DNA of 64,000 nucleotides from Salinisphaera orenii subsp. orenii MK-B5. Its GTDB lineage: Bacteria > Pseudomonadota > Gammaproteobacteria > Nevskiales > Salinisphaeraceae. Shown in pieces: positions 16,916 through 25,839 of the stretch (the first letter of the stretch is position 1; every line of letters begins with the position of its first letter). A program made the position numbers and the translations under genes. The notes beneath the pieces are model-generated. The model ran no database searches and had not been told where the DNA came from. It saw only the letters and a program-made list of their open reading frames with translations. The stretch spans positions 62,001 to 126,000 of the forward strand of contig NZ_AYKH01000004.1 in the NCBI RefSeq assembly GCF_003788635.1, in the 5' to 3' direction.

Positions 16916-18280
16916 ATGAGCGATTATCTAGTCCGCGCCGCTGCCAATCCGACCGTGCGCCGTGTGATCGACACCGTCGGTCTGCCGACGCCGCAGACGC
17001 TGGCGCGCGCCGAGCCGCCCTATCAGGCGCGTTTTCTGGAGGGCCAGCGCGTGCTGGCGGGTGCAACCGCCGCCAGCGCGGCCTTCGATCGCGTCTCGGC
17101 CGCGCTCGAGACCACCGGTGCGCGGGTCGAACGCGCCGACACGCCGAGCCCGGCCGACGATGATCGCTACGACGCGCTGGTCTTCGATGCCACCGGCCTG
17201 GGCGGCGCGGCGGACCTGCGCGCGCTGTACGACTTCTTCCACCCGGTCGCGCGCAAGCTCACGCCCAACGCTCGCGTGGTGGTGCTCGCCAGCCTGCCCG
17301 AAGCGATGGCGTCGGTCGCCGGCGCGAGTGCCGCGCGCGCGGTCGAGGGCTTCGTGCGGTCGCTGGCCAAGGAGATCGGCAAGCTCGGTTCGACCGCGAA
17401 CATGCTCTACGTGGAGCCCGGTGCGGAGGATCGCATCGTCGAGCCGCTGCGCTTCTTCCTGTCGGACTACAGCACCTATGTGGACGGCCAGCCGCTGACC
17501 GTCACCCGGGCCGGGATCATGCCCGAGCGCGTGCCCGACACCCAGCCGCTGGCGGACAAGGTCGCGCTGGTCACCGGCGGCGCCCGCGGCATCGGCGCGG
17601 CGACCGCCGAACGCCTGGCCGCCGAGGGCGCGACCGTGGTCTGCCTGGACATCCCCCAAGACAGCGACACGCTCGAGGAGACGGTGGCCCGGTTCGGCGG
17701 CACCGCCCTGGCGCTGGACATCACCGCCGACGACGCGCCGCGCCGGATCGCCGATTTCTTCACGGAGCGGTTCGGCGGCGTGGACATCGTGGTCCACAAC
17801 GCCGGCGTCACCCGCGACAAGACGCTGGCGAACATGCCCGAGCACCACTGGGACATGGTCGTCGCGATCAACCTGCAGGCGATCCTCGCGGTCGACGAGC
17901 TGCTGAGCGCCGAAGGCGTGATCAACGACCACGGCCGGGTGACCTGCCTGTGCTCGATCGGCGGTATCGCCGGCAATCGCGGCCAGACCAATTACGGCGC
18001 GACCAAGGCCGGTCTGATCGGCTTCGTCGAACGCCGCGGGCAGACCGAGCGCGACCGCGGCATCTGCGTGAACGCGGTCGCGCCGGGCTTCATCGAGACA
18101 CGCATGACCGCGGAGATGCCCTTCGGCGTGCGCGAGGCCGGCCGCCGGCTGTCCTCGCTGTCCCAGGGCGGCGAACCGCGCGACGTGGCCGAGGCGATCA
18201 CCTTCCTGTCCACGCCGGGCGCCGGCGGCATCTCCGGCAACGTGCTGCGGGTCTGCGGCCAGAGCCTGATCGGCGCCTGA
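16916..18280 (+). CDS. high-molecular-weight 3-oxoacyl-[ACP/CoA] reductase (FabG4-like SDR)
   Basis: A 454-residue short-chain dehydrogenase with a degenerate N-terminal Rossmann-like domain (about 1-205) and a complete C-terminal SDR domain. Motifs: TGGARGIG (NADPH loop, near residue 220), VHNAGVT, catalytic Ser in LCSIGGIAGN, catalytic Tyr and Lys in TNYGATKAG, and VNAVAPGFIETRMT. This two-domain form is the FabG4 type known from mycobacteria and many proteobacteria, which reduces 3-oxoacyl-CoA and often accompanies polyhydroxyalkanoate or fatty-acid genes. Good SD (GAGGAG) before the ATG. Downstream is a convergent alpha/beta hydrolase separated by a strong hairpin. Confidence 0.92.
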   Translation: MSDYLVRAAANPTVRRVIDTVGLPTPQTLARAEPPYQARFLEGQRVLAGATAASAAFDRVSAALETTGARVERADTPSPADDDRYDALVFDATGLGGAADLRALYDFFHPVARKLTPNARVVVLASLPEAMASVAGASAARAVEGFVRSLAKEIGKLGSTANMLYVEPGAEDRIVEPLRFFLSDYSTYVDGQPLTVTRAGIMPERVPDTQPLADKVALVTGGARGIGAATAERLAAEGATVVCLDIPQDSDTLEETVARFGGTALALDITADDAPRRIADFFTERFGGVDIVVHNAGVTRDKTLANMPEHHWDMVVAINLQAILAVDELLSAEGVINDHGRVTCLCSIGGIAGNRGQTNYGATKAGLIGFVERRGQTERDRGICVNAVAPGFIETRMTAEMPFGVREAGRRLSSLSQGGEPRDVAEAITFLSTPGAGGISGNVLRVCGQSLIGA

Positions 18281-18323
18281 GCGGCGTTCGATCGATCGCG
18301 ACGGGCCGCGGTCCGATCACGAC

Positions 18324-18354
18324 ACGGTCGGCCGCAGGCGATGCGGCCGGCCGT
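18324..18354. terminator. hairpin between convergent fabG-like gene and hydrolase
   Basis: ACGGTCGGCCGCA (18324-18336) pairs with TGCGGCCGGCCGT (18342-18354), a 13-base stem with one mismatch and a 5-base loop. There is no long T tract on either side. Its position in the 76-base gap between convergent stops suggests a bidirectional terminator or transcript-end stabiliser. Confidence 0.5.
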
Positions 18355-18356
18355 TC

Positions 18357-19223
18357 TCATGCGTCGCGTGCGGCCATCCAGTCGGCCACGCGGGGCCAGA
18401 TCTCGCGGCGCGCGTCGCGGCTGACCACGATGCCGGGATGGTCGTAGTCCCGGGCGTAGCCGTTGCCCCGCCCGGCGCGTATGAACGTGCGGTCCCGGCT
18501 CGCGAAGTGCCCGATGAAGCGCTCGCAGCCGATGCTCGGGTCCACCCGGTCGGCGGCCCCGGAGATCGCCAGCACCGGGGCGGTGATGCGGGCCAGGGCG
18601 GCGCGCAGCGCCGGCTTGCGGCGGCCGCGGACCACCCAGTCGGTCGCATCCTCGATCGCAGCGACGGGTTCGTTCTCGGGGCCGAGGCCGGCGGCCCGCG
18701 CCGGGAAATGACCGCGCAGTCGGGCCACGCCGCGGGTCAGCAGACAGCCGGGCCAGTCGAGCATGCGCTTGCCGACCTCGAACTGGCTGGCGAACAGCAC
18801 GAGGCCGGCGATGCGTCCGGCATCGAGATGTTCGGCCGCGGTCCGGGCGGCCATCACGCCGCCGAAGGAGTGGCCCACCCAGAACGCCGGCCGGGCCGAG
18901 GCCGCGGACACGGCCGTCTGAACAGCGGGCAGGTCGTGGGCGATGTGTTCGTTCATGCCCAGGCGGCCCGCGCAGGCCGGCGAGTCCGACAGCCCGCGCC
19001 GCTGGACGATGAACACCGGGTGGCCGCAGCGCGCCAGATATGCCGCCAGGCCGACGCCGCCGTCGGACAGCCAGAAGCGCCGGCCGCTGAACATGCCGGG
19101 CAGCATGACGACCGGTGCGCGCGTCGCAGCGGCCTCGGCGCGGACCCGCGTGAGCGCGCAGCCGCCGCCGTCGGCCGCGGCGACCGTGTCCGTGGCCACC
19201 GTCAGCGGCGCCGGTTCAGCCAC
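18357..19223 (-). CDS. alpha/beta hydrolase (GHSFGG)
   Basis: A 288-residue alpha/beta-hydrolase-fold protein: MLPGMFSGRRFWL (oxyanion area), IVQRRGLSDSP, the nucleophile elbow WVGHSFGGVMAARTA, and the late acidic residue in ISGAADRVDPS. The final His is probably in the RDYDHPGIV region. The layout resembles PhaC-like/serine aminopeptidase hydrolases that act on lipid or polyester substrates; no secretion signal. The start overlaps the 3' end of the upstream DUF3429 gene by eight bases, so the two form a small operon. The precise substrate is unknown. Confidence 0.82.
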   Translation of the reverse strand: MAEPAPLTVATDTVAAADGGGCALTRVRAEAAATRAPVVMLPGMFSGRRFWLSDGGVGLAAYLARCGHPVFIVQRRGLSDSPACAGRLGMNEHIAHDLPAVQTAVSAASARPAFWVGHSFGGVMAARTAAEHLDAGRIAGLVLFASQFEVGKRMLDWPGCLLTRGVARLRGHFPARAAGLGPENEPVAAIEDATDWVVRGRRKPALRAALARITAPVLAISGAADRVDPSIGCERFIGHFASRDRTFIRAGRGNGYARDYDHPGIVVSRDARREIWPRVADWMAARDA

Positions 19224-19662
19224 GAACCACGCGCCAGCCCATGGCGATCACGCAGAGCGCGACCGCCAGCGTCAGCACGCGCCGCAGCTGCAGGAAGCCG
19301 CGTTTCTGCCAGCCCTGGCGGGCGCCGTGTTCGTCGATCAGCCAGGCCGCGATCAGCGCGAACAGCAGCAGCAGGCCGCGCCAGGGCGCGGCGGTCAGCA
19401 GCGCGCCCCAGGCGATCAGGGCGGGCGTGACCGCCAGCGCCATGTCCAGCGGTGCGGCGCTGCGCTGGGCGAGCATGCGGCCCCACTGCACGCCGCCGAT
19501 GAAGGCGACTACGGTCGCCAGATAGGGCAGCAGCCAGCGCAGGGCGCTGCGGGCGTCCAGCGACGTCCCGGTCCAGGCGACATAGACGCCGACAGCGAAG
19601 GGCACCAGGGCGGCGAGACCGAGCACGACGGCCAGCGACAGGGGGGAGCGCTTGTTCGGCAT
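19216..19662 (-). CDS. DUF3429 family integral membrane protein
   Basis: A 148-residue protein with about five hydrophobic helices (LAVVLGLAALVPFAVGVYVA; ALRWLLPYLATVVAFIGGVQ; LDMALAVTPALIAWGALL; LLLLFALIAAWLI; and a last one near VLTLAVALCVIAMGW). The FIGGVQWG motif after the second helix is characteristic of DUF3429 proteins. Function unknown. Overlaps the downstream hydrolase by eight bases on the same strand. Confidence 0.8.
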   Translation of the reverse strand: MPNKRSPLSLAVVLGLAALVPFAVGVYVAWTGTSLDARSALRWLLPYLATVVAFIGGVQWGRMLAQRSAAPLDMALAVTPALIAWGALLTAAPWRGLLLLFALIAAWLIDEHGARQGWQKRGFLQLRRVLTLAVALCVIAMGWRVVRG

Positions 19663-19725
19663 GGACGAGGACGGCTGAGGGCGGCCCGTCGATGTTACAG
19701 CCGGCGCTGTGATTGTCGATGGGCC

Positions 19726-20571
19726 TCAGTCGGCGAAGTGCTCGACCAGGGCGCGTACCAGGGGTTTCATGAAATAGCTGGATTCGGGCATCAGCGTGAC
19801 GGCGATCCCGGCGTCCCGCAGCCGCTCGGCCACCAGCGGGCCCACGGCGGCCACGCAGCGCGCGTTCATCGCCGCGATCAGTTCGGCCTCCCGCCCCTGC
19901 CCGCGGGCGACCTTGAGCAGGCGTCGCACCTGCGGCGAGCTGGTGAAGGCCAGGCCGTCGAGTTCGCCGTCGACGAGGGCGTCGATGAAGGCCAGCACCT
20001 GTGGCTCCTCGGCCTCGTCGGCGTAGACATAGGGCGCGACCACGCGCACGTCGGCCTGCTTGCGCGCCAGAAAATCCATCAGCGGCCGGTTGGGGTCGCT
20101 GCCGTAGAGCTGCACGCCGACGCGATGGCCGGCGAGGTCGACCGCTTCGAGCGCATCGATCACGCCGGCGGTGGTCGGCTCGGTCGCTGCGATGTCGGAT
20201 CGCAGCCCCATGGCCCGCAGCTCGCGCGTGGGCTTGGGCCCGCGGGTGACGGCGCGCGTGGCCGCCAGCCGCTCGGCGAAGCGTTCGGGGTAGGGCGGGC
20301 CGGCGCGCTCGGCGAAGCTGCGCAGGCGCCGCAGGCCTTCGCCGGTGAGCCAGATCATCTCGTCGAGACCGTGCGCGATGACGTCGTCCAGCCATGCCGT
20401 GACCGCCGTCGTGTCCGGGGTGTCGCGGATGTCGACCAGCGGGCAGCGGCGCACCGCCGCACCGCGGCGCTCGAGCATGTCGGCGAACAGGTCCAGCTGG
20501 CGCGATTCGGGCACGCCGATGCGGCGGCCGCTCAGCGGCATGTCCTCGGCGGGGGCGGTGTCGGCGGTCAT
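19726..20571 (-). CDS. hemD: uroporphyrinogen-III synthase (HemD-like)
   Basis: A 281-residue protein resembling HemD: LSGRRIGVPESRQLDLFADM (first domain strand-helix, as in 'ltG..I.v.r'), WLTGEGLRRLRSFAE, then HRVGVQLYGSDPNRPLMDFL, VVAPYVYADEAEEP, GLAFTSSPQVRRLLK, and VAAVGPLVAERLRDAGI. Sequence conservation in HemD is poor, but this motif order is diagnostic. It closes hydroxymethylbilane to uroporphyrinogen III in the tetrapyrrole pathway. It stands alone here, not with hemC. The frame is open to 20667; I use ATG 20571, because the upstream residues look non-coding and a TACACT (-10-like) sits just before 20595. Confidence 0.82.
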   Translation of the reverse strand: MTADTAPAEDMPLSGRRIGVPESRQLDLFADMLERRGAAVRRCPLVDIRDTPDTTAVTAWLDDVIAHGLDEMIWLTGEGLRRLRSFAERAGPPYPERFAERLAATRAVTRGPKPTRELRAMGLRSDIAATEPTTAGVIDALEAVDLAGHRVGVQLYGSDPNRPLMDFLARKQADVRVVAPYVYADEAEEPQVLAFIDALVDGELDGLAFTSSPQVRRLLKVARGQGREAELIAAMNARCVAAVGPLVAERLRDAGIAVTLMPESSYFMKPLVRALVEHFAD

Positions 20572-20690
20572 CGCAGGCGCCCTGCATGGGTTCATACTCG
20601 AGTGTAACGCGCCGCCCGCGGCTCCGGTTGCACGATCATGTTGCAGCGCGGCATCATGCCATTGCACGTTGACGAGGTTAGAAGATCGTC

Positions 20691-21065
20691 ATGACGCTAC
20701 TCGCTGGGATCAGTCTCTTGTTCGGCGCTGCGCTCGCGGTGGCGACGGCGCTGCTGTGGCGTGCCTATCGACGTCTGCACGCGCTGGAGGCGCAGATCGG
20801 CCGGCTCGCCCGCGAGCTGGAGTCGTCCGACGAGGAGCTGGCCGCGCTGCTCGGCGAGGTCGGCGGCAGCCGCATCATCGTGGACATCATCAACCCCATG
20901 ACGCTGGCGCGCAGTCGTTCGCGCTGGGGCGCCGCCTTCGTGGGGGTGGCCCCGCGAATGGTCCGGCGCCGGGTCTACGACACCGTCGCGCGCGAGATGA
21001 AGGCCCAGCTCGCCGCGCAGCAGGTCGAGGCGCGGCTCGAGATTTTCCACCCCTCCGGCTCATGA
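20691..21065 (+). CDS. hypothetical membrane-anchored protein (124 aa)
   Basis: An N-terminal membrane helix (LAGISLLFGAALAVATALLW) is followed by a charged coiled-coil-like stretch (RLHALEAQIGRLARELESSDEE), then SRIIVDIINPMTLARSRSRW and a basic C-terminal half. The IVDIINP segment followed by a long amphipathic tail is distinctive, but I cannot name the family. Its stop is overlapped by the ATG of the next gene, so the two small membrane proteins are coupled. Divergent from hemD with about 120 bases between. Confidence 0.65.
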   Translation: MTLLAGISLLFGAALAVATALLWRAYRRLHALEAQIGRLARELESSDEELAALLGEVGGSRIIVDIINPMTLARSRSRWGAAFVGVAPRMVRRRVYDTVAREMKAQLAAQQVEARLEIFHPSGS

Positions 21066-21472
21066 TCGTCGCGGTTCTCGTCGGCCTCGGCCTGGTCGCG
21101 TTGCTGGTGGCGGCCCTGCGGCTCGAGCGCGATGTCGCCGACGCCCAGGAGCGATTTCGCGTGCTCATGGGCGGCTATGCCGATGCCGGCCTGCTCGCGG
21201 AGGCGCGCCAGCGGTTTCGCCGCCGCCAGCAGCACATGGAGCAGGCTGTGGATACCGGCACCGCGGGCGTGGCCGGGGTCCACCGCACGCTGGCCGGCCT
21301 GCTCGGCCGCAGCGAGCGTACCGGCAGCGGCTTCTACAGCGGCGTGCGGGCGCTCAATCGCGGCCTGGGCCGCACCGTCTCGGGCCTGTTCGCGCCGCGG
21401 CCGAAGAAACACAGCGACAGCCTGGCGGACTGGCGCGCGGCCGACGACCGTCGCGATCGCGATGCGGACTGA
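21062..21472 (+). CDS. hypothetical membrane-anchored protein (136 aa)
   Basis: One N-terminal membrane helix (MIVAVLVGLGLVALLVAAL), then an amphipathic, arginine-rich domain containing RQRFRRRQQHMEQAVDTGT and GVAGVHRTLAGLLGRSERTG, ending in a highly charged tail. ATGA overlap with the preceding gene indicates a two-gene unit. No enzyme motif. Convergent with the MFS gene 24 bases downstream. Confidence 0.6.
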   Translation: MIVAVLVGLGLVALLVAALRLERDVADAQERFRVLMGGYADAGLLAEARQRFRRRQQHMEQAVDTGTAGVAGVHRTLAGLLGRSERTGSGFYSGVRALNRGLGRTVSGLFAPRPKKHSDSLADWRAADDRRDRDAD

Positions 21473-21496
21473 CCGCCGTTCGGTCCGCGCAGCGGC

Positions 21497-22666
21497 TCAG
21501 CTGCGTATGGGCGTGCGCCAGGCCAGCGGCAGAAACACCAGATTGCAGCCGAGAAAGACCCACAGCGCGGCATCGATGCGGCCGAAGAGGTCGCTGGCCG
21601 CGCCCGCGATCAGCGGAATGACGAAAGCCAGCACATAGCCGATCGCGAACATGCCGGCGGCCATGGCGCCGGCGTCGTCGGGGCCGCGCAGCAGCGGCGG
21701 CAGCATGGTCAGCGCGATCAGCTGCAGGGCCGCCACCAGACTTAGCACGAACGCTACCGTCAGCAGCGGCACGAGCCCGTCCAGCGTCATGAAGCCGGTC
21801 AGCGCCGCGACGTGCAGCGCCAGCGTGATGAACAGCAGCCGCGGCACGCGCAGCACCGCGCGGGCGACGAACACCATTAGCAGCGAGCCGCCCAGCTGCG
21901 CGATGTTGAACACGAACAGCACCAGATCGAGTTCCGCGGCCAGGCCCTTGCGGGCCAGCAGCGGGCTCATGTACGCGTTGATGCCGAAGAAGGTGGCCGC
22001 GGTGGCGCCGAGCGCCGTGCCGTAGAGCCACATGCGCGCGTCGCGCCAGTCCGGCAGGCGCCGCCGCAGCCGGTCCATGTCGGTGCGGGTGCCGTGCAGG
22101 GTCGGCCACAGCAGCGCCGGGGCGATGATCAGCACCGGCAGCGAGAACAGCGCGAGCGCGAGCCGCCAGTCGCCACCGGCCGCGGGCAGCAACAGCGGCA
22201 GCGTCAGCCCCGCGCCGGTGAACTCGCCGACCATCATGCCGTTCATGTAGACCGCGCTGGCCAGCGCCACCGAACCCGGACACCAGCGCCCGACCAGGGC
22301 CGGCAGCGCCGGCTGCATCGCCGCGATGCCCAGGCCCATGGCCGCGGTCGCGACCAGCAGGGGCACCAGATCCGGCGCCAGCGCCCGCGCCGCCGAGGCC
22401 GCCGCGGTCAGCGCGATCGCCGCCACCAGCGTGTTGCGCGCGCCGAAGCGGCCGATCAGCCAGGCCGCGGGCAGGGCGCCGAGCCCGAGCATGAGAATGG
22501 GCGTGGTCGTGAGCGCGCCCAGTCCGGTGTCGCCGAAGCCCAGGGCCTCGCGCACGCGAGCCCCAAGCGCCGACATCATCAGGATGGGTGCGCGCATGTA
22601 CACGCCCGCGAGCCACAGCAGGGCGAGGGTCGCGATGCGTCTGCCGAGAGCGGAATTCGCGTTCAT
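21497..22666 (-). CDS. MFS transporter (CynX/NimT-like)
   Basis: A 389-residue protein with about twelve hydrophobic helices. MFS signature elements include AAWLIGRFGARNTLVAAIAL (the loop 2-3 motif after TM2) and a corresponding element near TM8. The short size and TM1 wording (LALLWLAGVYMRAPILMMSALG) resemble the CynX/NimT cyanate/nitroimidazole branch. The substrate cannot be called. Divergent from pyruvate kinase with about 105 bases between. Confidence 0.85.
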   Translation of the reverse strand: MNANSALGRRIATLALLWLAGVYMRAPILMMSALGARVREALGFGDTGLGALTTTPILMLGLGALPAAWLIGRFGARNTLVAAIALTAAASAARALAPDLVPLLVATAAMGLGIAAMQPALPALVGRWCPGSVALASAVYMNGMMVGEFTGAGLTLPLLLPAAGGDWRLALALFSLPVLIIAPALLWPTLHGTRTDMDRLRRRLPDWRDARMWLYGTALGATAATFFGINAYMSPLLARKGLAAELDLVLFVFNIAQLGGSLLMVFVARAVLRVPRLLFITLALHVAALTGFMTLDGLVPLLTVAFVLSLVAALQLIALTMLPPLLRGPDDAGAMAAGMFAIGYVLAFVIPLIAGAASDLFGRIDAALWVFLGCNLVFLPLAWRTPIRS

Positions 22667-22771
22667 GCATCCGGTGGCCGCGGGCGGGGCGGCCGATTCT
22701 ACGGCGGATGCCGGCGCCGATGGGCGATGCCGTCATCCGTGGGCCGGATGGCTGTGCTAGCGTCTGCCGCC

Positions 22772-24193
22772 ATGAACCGAAAAACCAAGATCGTCGCAAC
22801 GCTCGGCCCGGCCTCGGATCCGCCGGAAGTGCTGGCCGAGCTGCTCCGGGCGGGCGTCAACGTCGTCCGCATCAATTTCTCGCACGGCAGCGCCGACGAC
22901 CATCGCGCGCGGGTGGCCCGGGTGCGCGAGACCGCCGCCGAGCTCGGGCTGCCGGTGGCCGTGCTCGCCGATCTGCAGGGGCCCAAGATCCGGATCGAGT
23001 CGTTTGTCGACGAGGCGGTCGAGCTCGCCGACGGTCAGACGTTCACGCTGGACACCGGTCTGGCCGCGGATGCCGGTACCCGCGAGCAGGTCGCGATCCA
23101 CTACGAGCCGCTGCTGGCGGACGTGAAACCCGGCAGCGAGCTGTTGATCAACGACGGCGCCATCGCGCTCACGGTGGATGCCGTGGACGAGCGGCGCATC
23201 GTCTGCACGGTGAACGTCGGCGGCCGCCTGTCCGGACGCAAGGGCGTGAATCTGCGCGGCGGCGGCCTGTCCGCGAGCGGGCTCACCGACAAGGATGCCG
23301 ACGACATCCGCCTGGCCGCCGAGATGGAGGCCGACTATCTTGCGGTGTCCTTCGTGCGCGACGCCTCCGATCTGCATCAGGCCCGACGCATGGTCGAGGC
23401 GGCCGGCGGCAGCGCCAAGCTCTGCGCCAAGATCGAACGCGCCGAGGCCATCACCGCGCTCGACGAGATCATCGGCGCCTCGGATGCGGTCATGGTCGCC
23501 CGCGGCGACCTGGGCGTGGAGATCGGCGACCCCGAGTTGCCCGGCGTGCAGAAGCGCATCATCGCCCGCGCGCGGGAGATGAACCGGCTCGTGATCACCG
23601 CGACCCAGATGATGGAGTCGATGATCGAGAACCCCGTGCCGACGCGCGCCGAGGTGCTGGACGTGGCCAACGCCACCCTCGACGGCACCGACGCGGTCAT
23701 GCTCTCGGCCGAGACCGCGGTCGGACGCTATCCGGTGGCCACGGTCGCGGCCATGGGCCGGATCTGTGTCGGCGCCGAGCGCGAGGCCACCGCCGATCGC
23801 CCGGCGAGCGGGCTGGCCGCGCACTTCAAGCGCACCGACGAGGCCATCGCGATGGCCACCATGTACACCGCCCGCCACATGCATGCGGACGCCATCATCG
23901 CGTTGACCGAATCGGGCGCCACGGCGCTGCTGATGTCGCGCCAGGACACCCATATCCCGATCTACGCGCTGACCCAGTACCCGCGCACCGAGCGCTACCT
24001 GGCGCTGTGCCGGAACGTGCAGCCGGTCGCCTTCACGCCGTCGGAGCTCAACGGCACCGTGCCGGTCGACGAGGCGGTCGCCTGTCTGCGCGAACGCGGC
24101 GAGCTGGCCTCGGGCGAGCGTGTGCTGCTGACCAAGGGCGACTTCACCGGTCCCGGCGGGACCAACGCGATGAAGATCGTCATCGTCGATTAG
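22772..24193 (+). CDS. pyk: pyruvate kinase
   Basis: A 473-residue pyruvate kinase of the bacterial PykA/PykF fold: KTKIVATLGPAS at the N-terminus, VRINFSHGS, DLQGPKIRIE, the substrate/metal motif AKIERAEAI, MVARGDLGVEI, ATQMMESMIENPVPTRAEV, DAVMLSAETAVGRYPV, and a C-terminal regulatory domain ending GPGGTNAMKIVIVD. It makes pyruvate and ATP from phosphoenolpyruvate. ATG at 22772 chosen; an in-frame ATG at 22748 would add eight residues, but it lies in a probable promoter (TGTGCTAGCG). Monocistronic, followed by about 570 bases without a gene. Confidence 0.96.
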   Translation: MNRKTKIVATLGPASDPPEVLAELLRAGVNVVRINFSHGSADDHRARVARVRETAAELGLPVAVLADLQGPKIRIESFVDEAVELADGQTFTLDTGLAADAGTREQVAIHYEPLLADVKPGSELLINDGAIALTVDAVDERRIVCTVNVGGRLSGRKGVNLRGGGLSASGLTDKDADDIRLAAEMEADYLAVSFVRDASDLHQARRMVEAAGGSAKLCAKIERAEAITALDEIIGASDAVMVARGDLGVEIGDPELPGVQKRIIARAREMNRLVITATQMMESMIENPVPTRAEVLDVANATLDGTDAVMLSAETAVGRYPVATVAAMGRICVGAEREATADRPASGLAAHFKRTDEAIAMATMYTARHMHADAIIALTESGATALLMSRQDTHIPIYALTQYPRTERYLALCRNVQPVAFTPSELNGTVPVDEAVACLRERGELASGERVLLTKGDFTGPGGTNAMKIVIVD

Positions 24194-24228
24194 GGCCCGG
24201 CGACACGGCATGCCAGCCACCGCGCTAG

Positions 24229-24474
24229 GCGCCGCCGTGCGGCGGGAAGCGGCGTAGCGCCGCGCAGCCTGCTTGGCGATCGTGTGCCACGATGCCGGCC
24301 TGTCGCACCCGGTTTATTGCACGGGCGCCCGGCCCGTTCCGATCGGGCCGCCGATCAACGATCGGCCACGGGCGCCCTCCGATCTCGACGATCCGGACCA
24401 TGGCACGCCACGATCAGCGACTCGCGCCGTGCAGACCACGATATGCGGCGTTCGTAAAAGACGTTTCCAGGTGC
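24229..24474 (-). repeat. dispersed intergenic repeat, copy A
   Basis: It fills the left half of the gene-free interval 24194-24762. Read on the minus strand it contains ACGAACGCCGC near its right end, GTGGTCTGCACGGCGCGA, GGCGCCCGTGG and GGGCCGGGCGCCCGTGCAAT, all alignable in order with copy C (about 32850-33090), and its first part also with copy B. A CTAG sits at 24225-24228 at the left border; the right border CTAG of B and C is lost here. The boundaries are estimates. The rest of the interval (24475-24762) holds no recognised gene; a TACACT at 24728-24733 may be the patatin promoter -10. Confidence 0.55.
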
Positions 24475-24762
24475 CGGATTCGCTCAAGCGCGGCGCGGGG
24501 ACCGGCGCGCCTCGTAGCCGCGAGCGGCCGGATGGCCGATCCCGGCAGCGCACACACGCCGCGGCCGGACACGCCGGGTCGCGGGCTTGATGTCGTGACG
24601 GCTCCGAGCGGAGCCCACGATCGGGGTCGGGCTCATCGCGCGCCCCGGCCTGGCTGCGCCCCCGCCTCGCTCGGCGGGCGTACGCCCCGGCGCCGGTGCG
24701 CCGCCGAGCGTTTCCCGGCGCCGGAAGCTACACTGCGGCGTTTGCCGAACGCGGACCCGGGT

Positions 24763-25839
24763 ATGGCGACTGCGGACATCCTGACCCTGCGCGCCGGGCC
24801 GGCCGCCCGCCGCGCCCTGGCCGAGGGCGGCCTGACGCCCGATCGGATCGGCGCCATGGCAGGCGCCGCCGGCGGCCCGAAATGGCTGATCCTGTCGGCG
24901 CTGGATCGCTATATCTTCGGCGACTGGCTGGCGCGGGCCGATCAGCCCGTGGCCCTGGTGGGATCGTCGATCGGGGCCTGGCGCTTCGCCGCGGCCTGTC
25001 ACCCGAGCGACCCGGCGGGGGCGATCGCCGATCTGGAGCGGGGCTACGTTGAGCAGCGCTACAGCGACGGCGCCGGCCGCGACGAGATCACCGCCACGGT
25101 GCGCGGCATACTCGAGGCCTTCTTCACCCCGGCGGTGCGCGACGGTGTACTGCAGCATCCGCGCTATGCCCTGCACGCGATCACCGTGCGTTCGCGCGGG
25201 TTCACCGCCAGCGAGCGTCGCGGCACGCTCGCCGCCGCCTCCGGGCTCGGCGCGCTGGCCAACGCGGTCTCGCGGCGCACGCTCGGCGCGTTCTTCGAGC
25301 GCGTGGTCTTCGCCCGCGACGGCGCCGCGCTGGCCGCGGCCGGCGACGGCCTGCCCACGCGCACGGTGGCGCTCTCGTCGGCCAACGCCCGCGACGCCGT
25401 CTATGCCAGCGGCAACATTCCGCTGCTCATGCGCGGCGTGGTCGATCCGGCGGGCGCGCCGCCGGGGGTCTATCGCGATGGCGGCATCGTCGACTATCAC
25501 ATCGATCAGCCGCTGCTCGCCCCCGGCGGCGACGCGCCGCTGGTCCTCATGCCCCATTTCGATACCCGCCTGGTGCCGGGCTGGTTCGACAAGTCGCTGG
25601 CCTGGCGCCGGCCGCGGCTGGCGACCAATACGCTGCTGATCGGGCCCGGCCCGGGCCTGCGGGCGCGTCTGGTCGACGGCCGGGTGCCCGACCGGCGCGA
25701 TTTCCACCGCTACGCCGGGAACGATGCCGGGCGTCTGCGCGCCTGGCGCACCGCCATCGATGCCGGCCGTATCATGCGCGATGCCTTCGTCGATCTCGTC
25801 GAGGGCGCCGATGTCCTGCGTCATGTGAAACCGCTATGA
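24763..25839 (+). CDS. patatin-like phospholipase
   Basis: A 358-residue protein with a patatin arrangement: AAGGPKWLILSALDRYIF at the N-terminus, the nucleophile motif VGSSIGAWRFAAA (G-x-S-x-G), and the catalytic Asp in YRDGGIVDYHIDQPL (DGG form), giving a Ser-Asp dyad. The probable role is lipid acyl hydrolysis; there is no signal peptide. The stop is overlapped by the ATG of maf (ATGA), so it leads a patatin-maf-BASS operon. The frame is open well upstream, but that stretch is the repeat region and is not expected to be coding. Confidence 0.87.
   Translation: MATADILTLRAGPAARRALAEGGLTPDRIGAMAGAAGGPKWLILSALDRYIFGDWLARADQPVALVGSSIGAWRFAAACHPSDPAGAIADLERGYVEQRYSDGAGRDEITATVRGILEAFFTPAVRDGVLQHPRYALHAITVRSRGFTASERRGTLAAASGLGALANAVSRRTLGAFFERVVFARDGAALAAAGDGLPTRTVALSSANARDAVYASGNIPLLMRGVVDPAGAPPGVYRDGGIVDYHIDQPLLAPGGDAPLVLMPHFDTRLVPGWFDKSLAWRRPRLATNTLLIGPGPGLRARLVDGRVPDRRDFHRYAGNDAGRLRAWRTAIDAGRIMRDAFVDLVEGADVLRHVKPL

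Noticed and set aside
24292-24762. In-frame upstream extension of the patatin gene
   Set aside because: It runs through repeat A and promoter-like DNA; the first patatin-like residues begin at the ATG at 24763.
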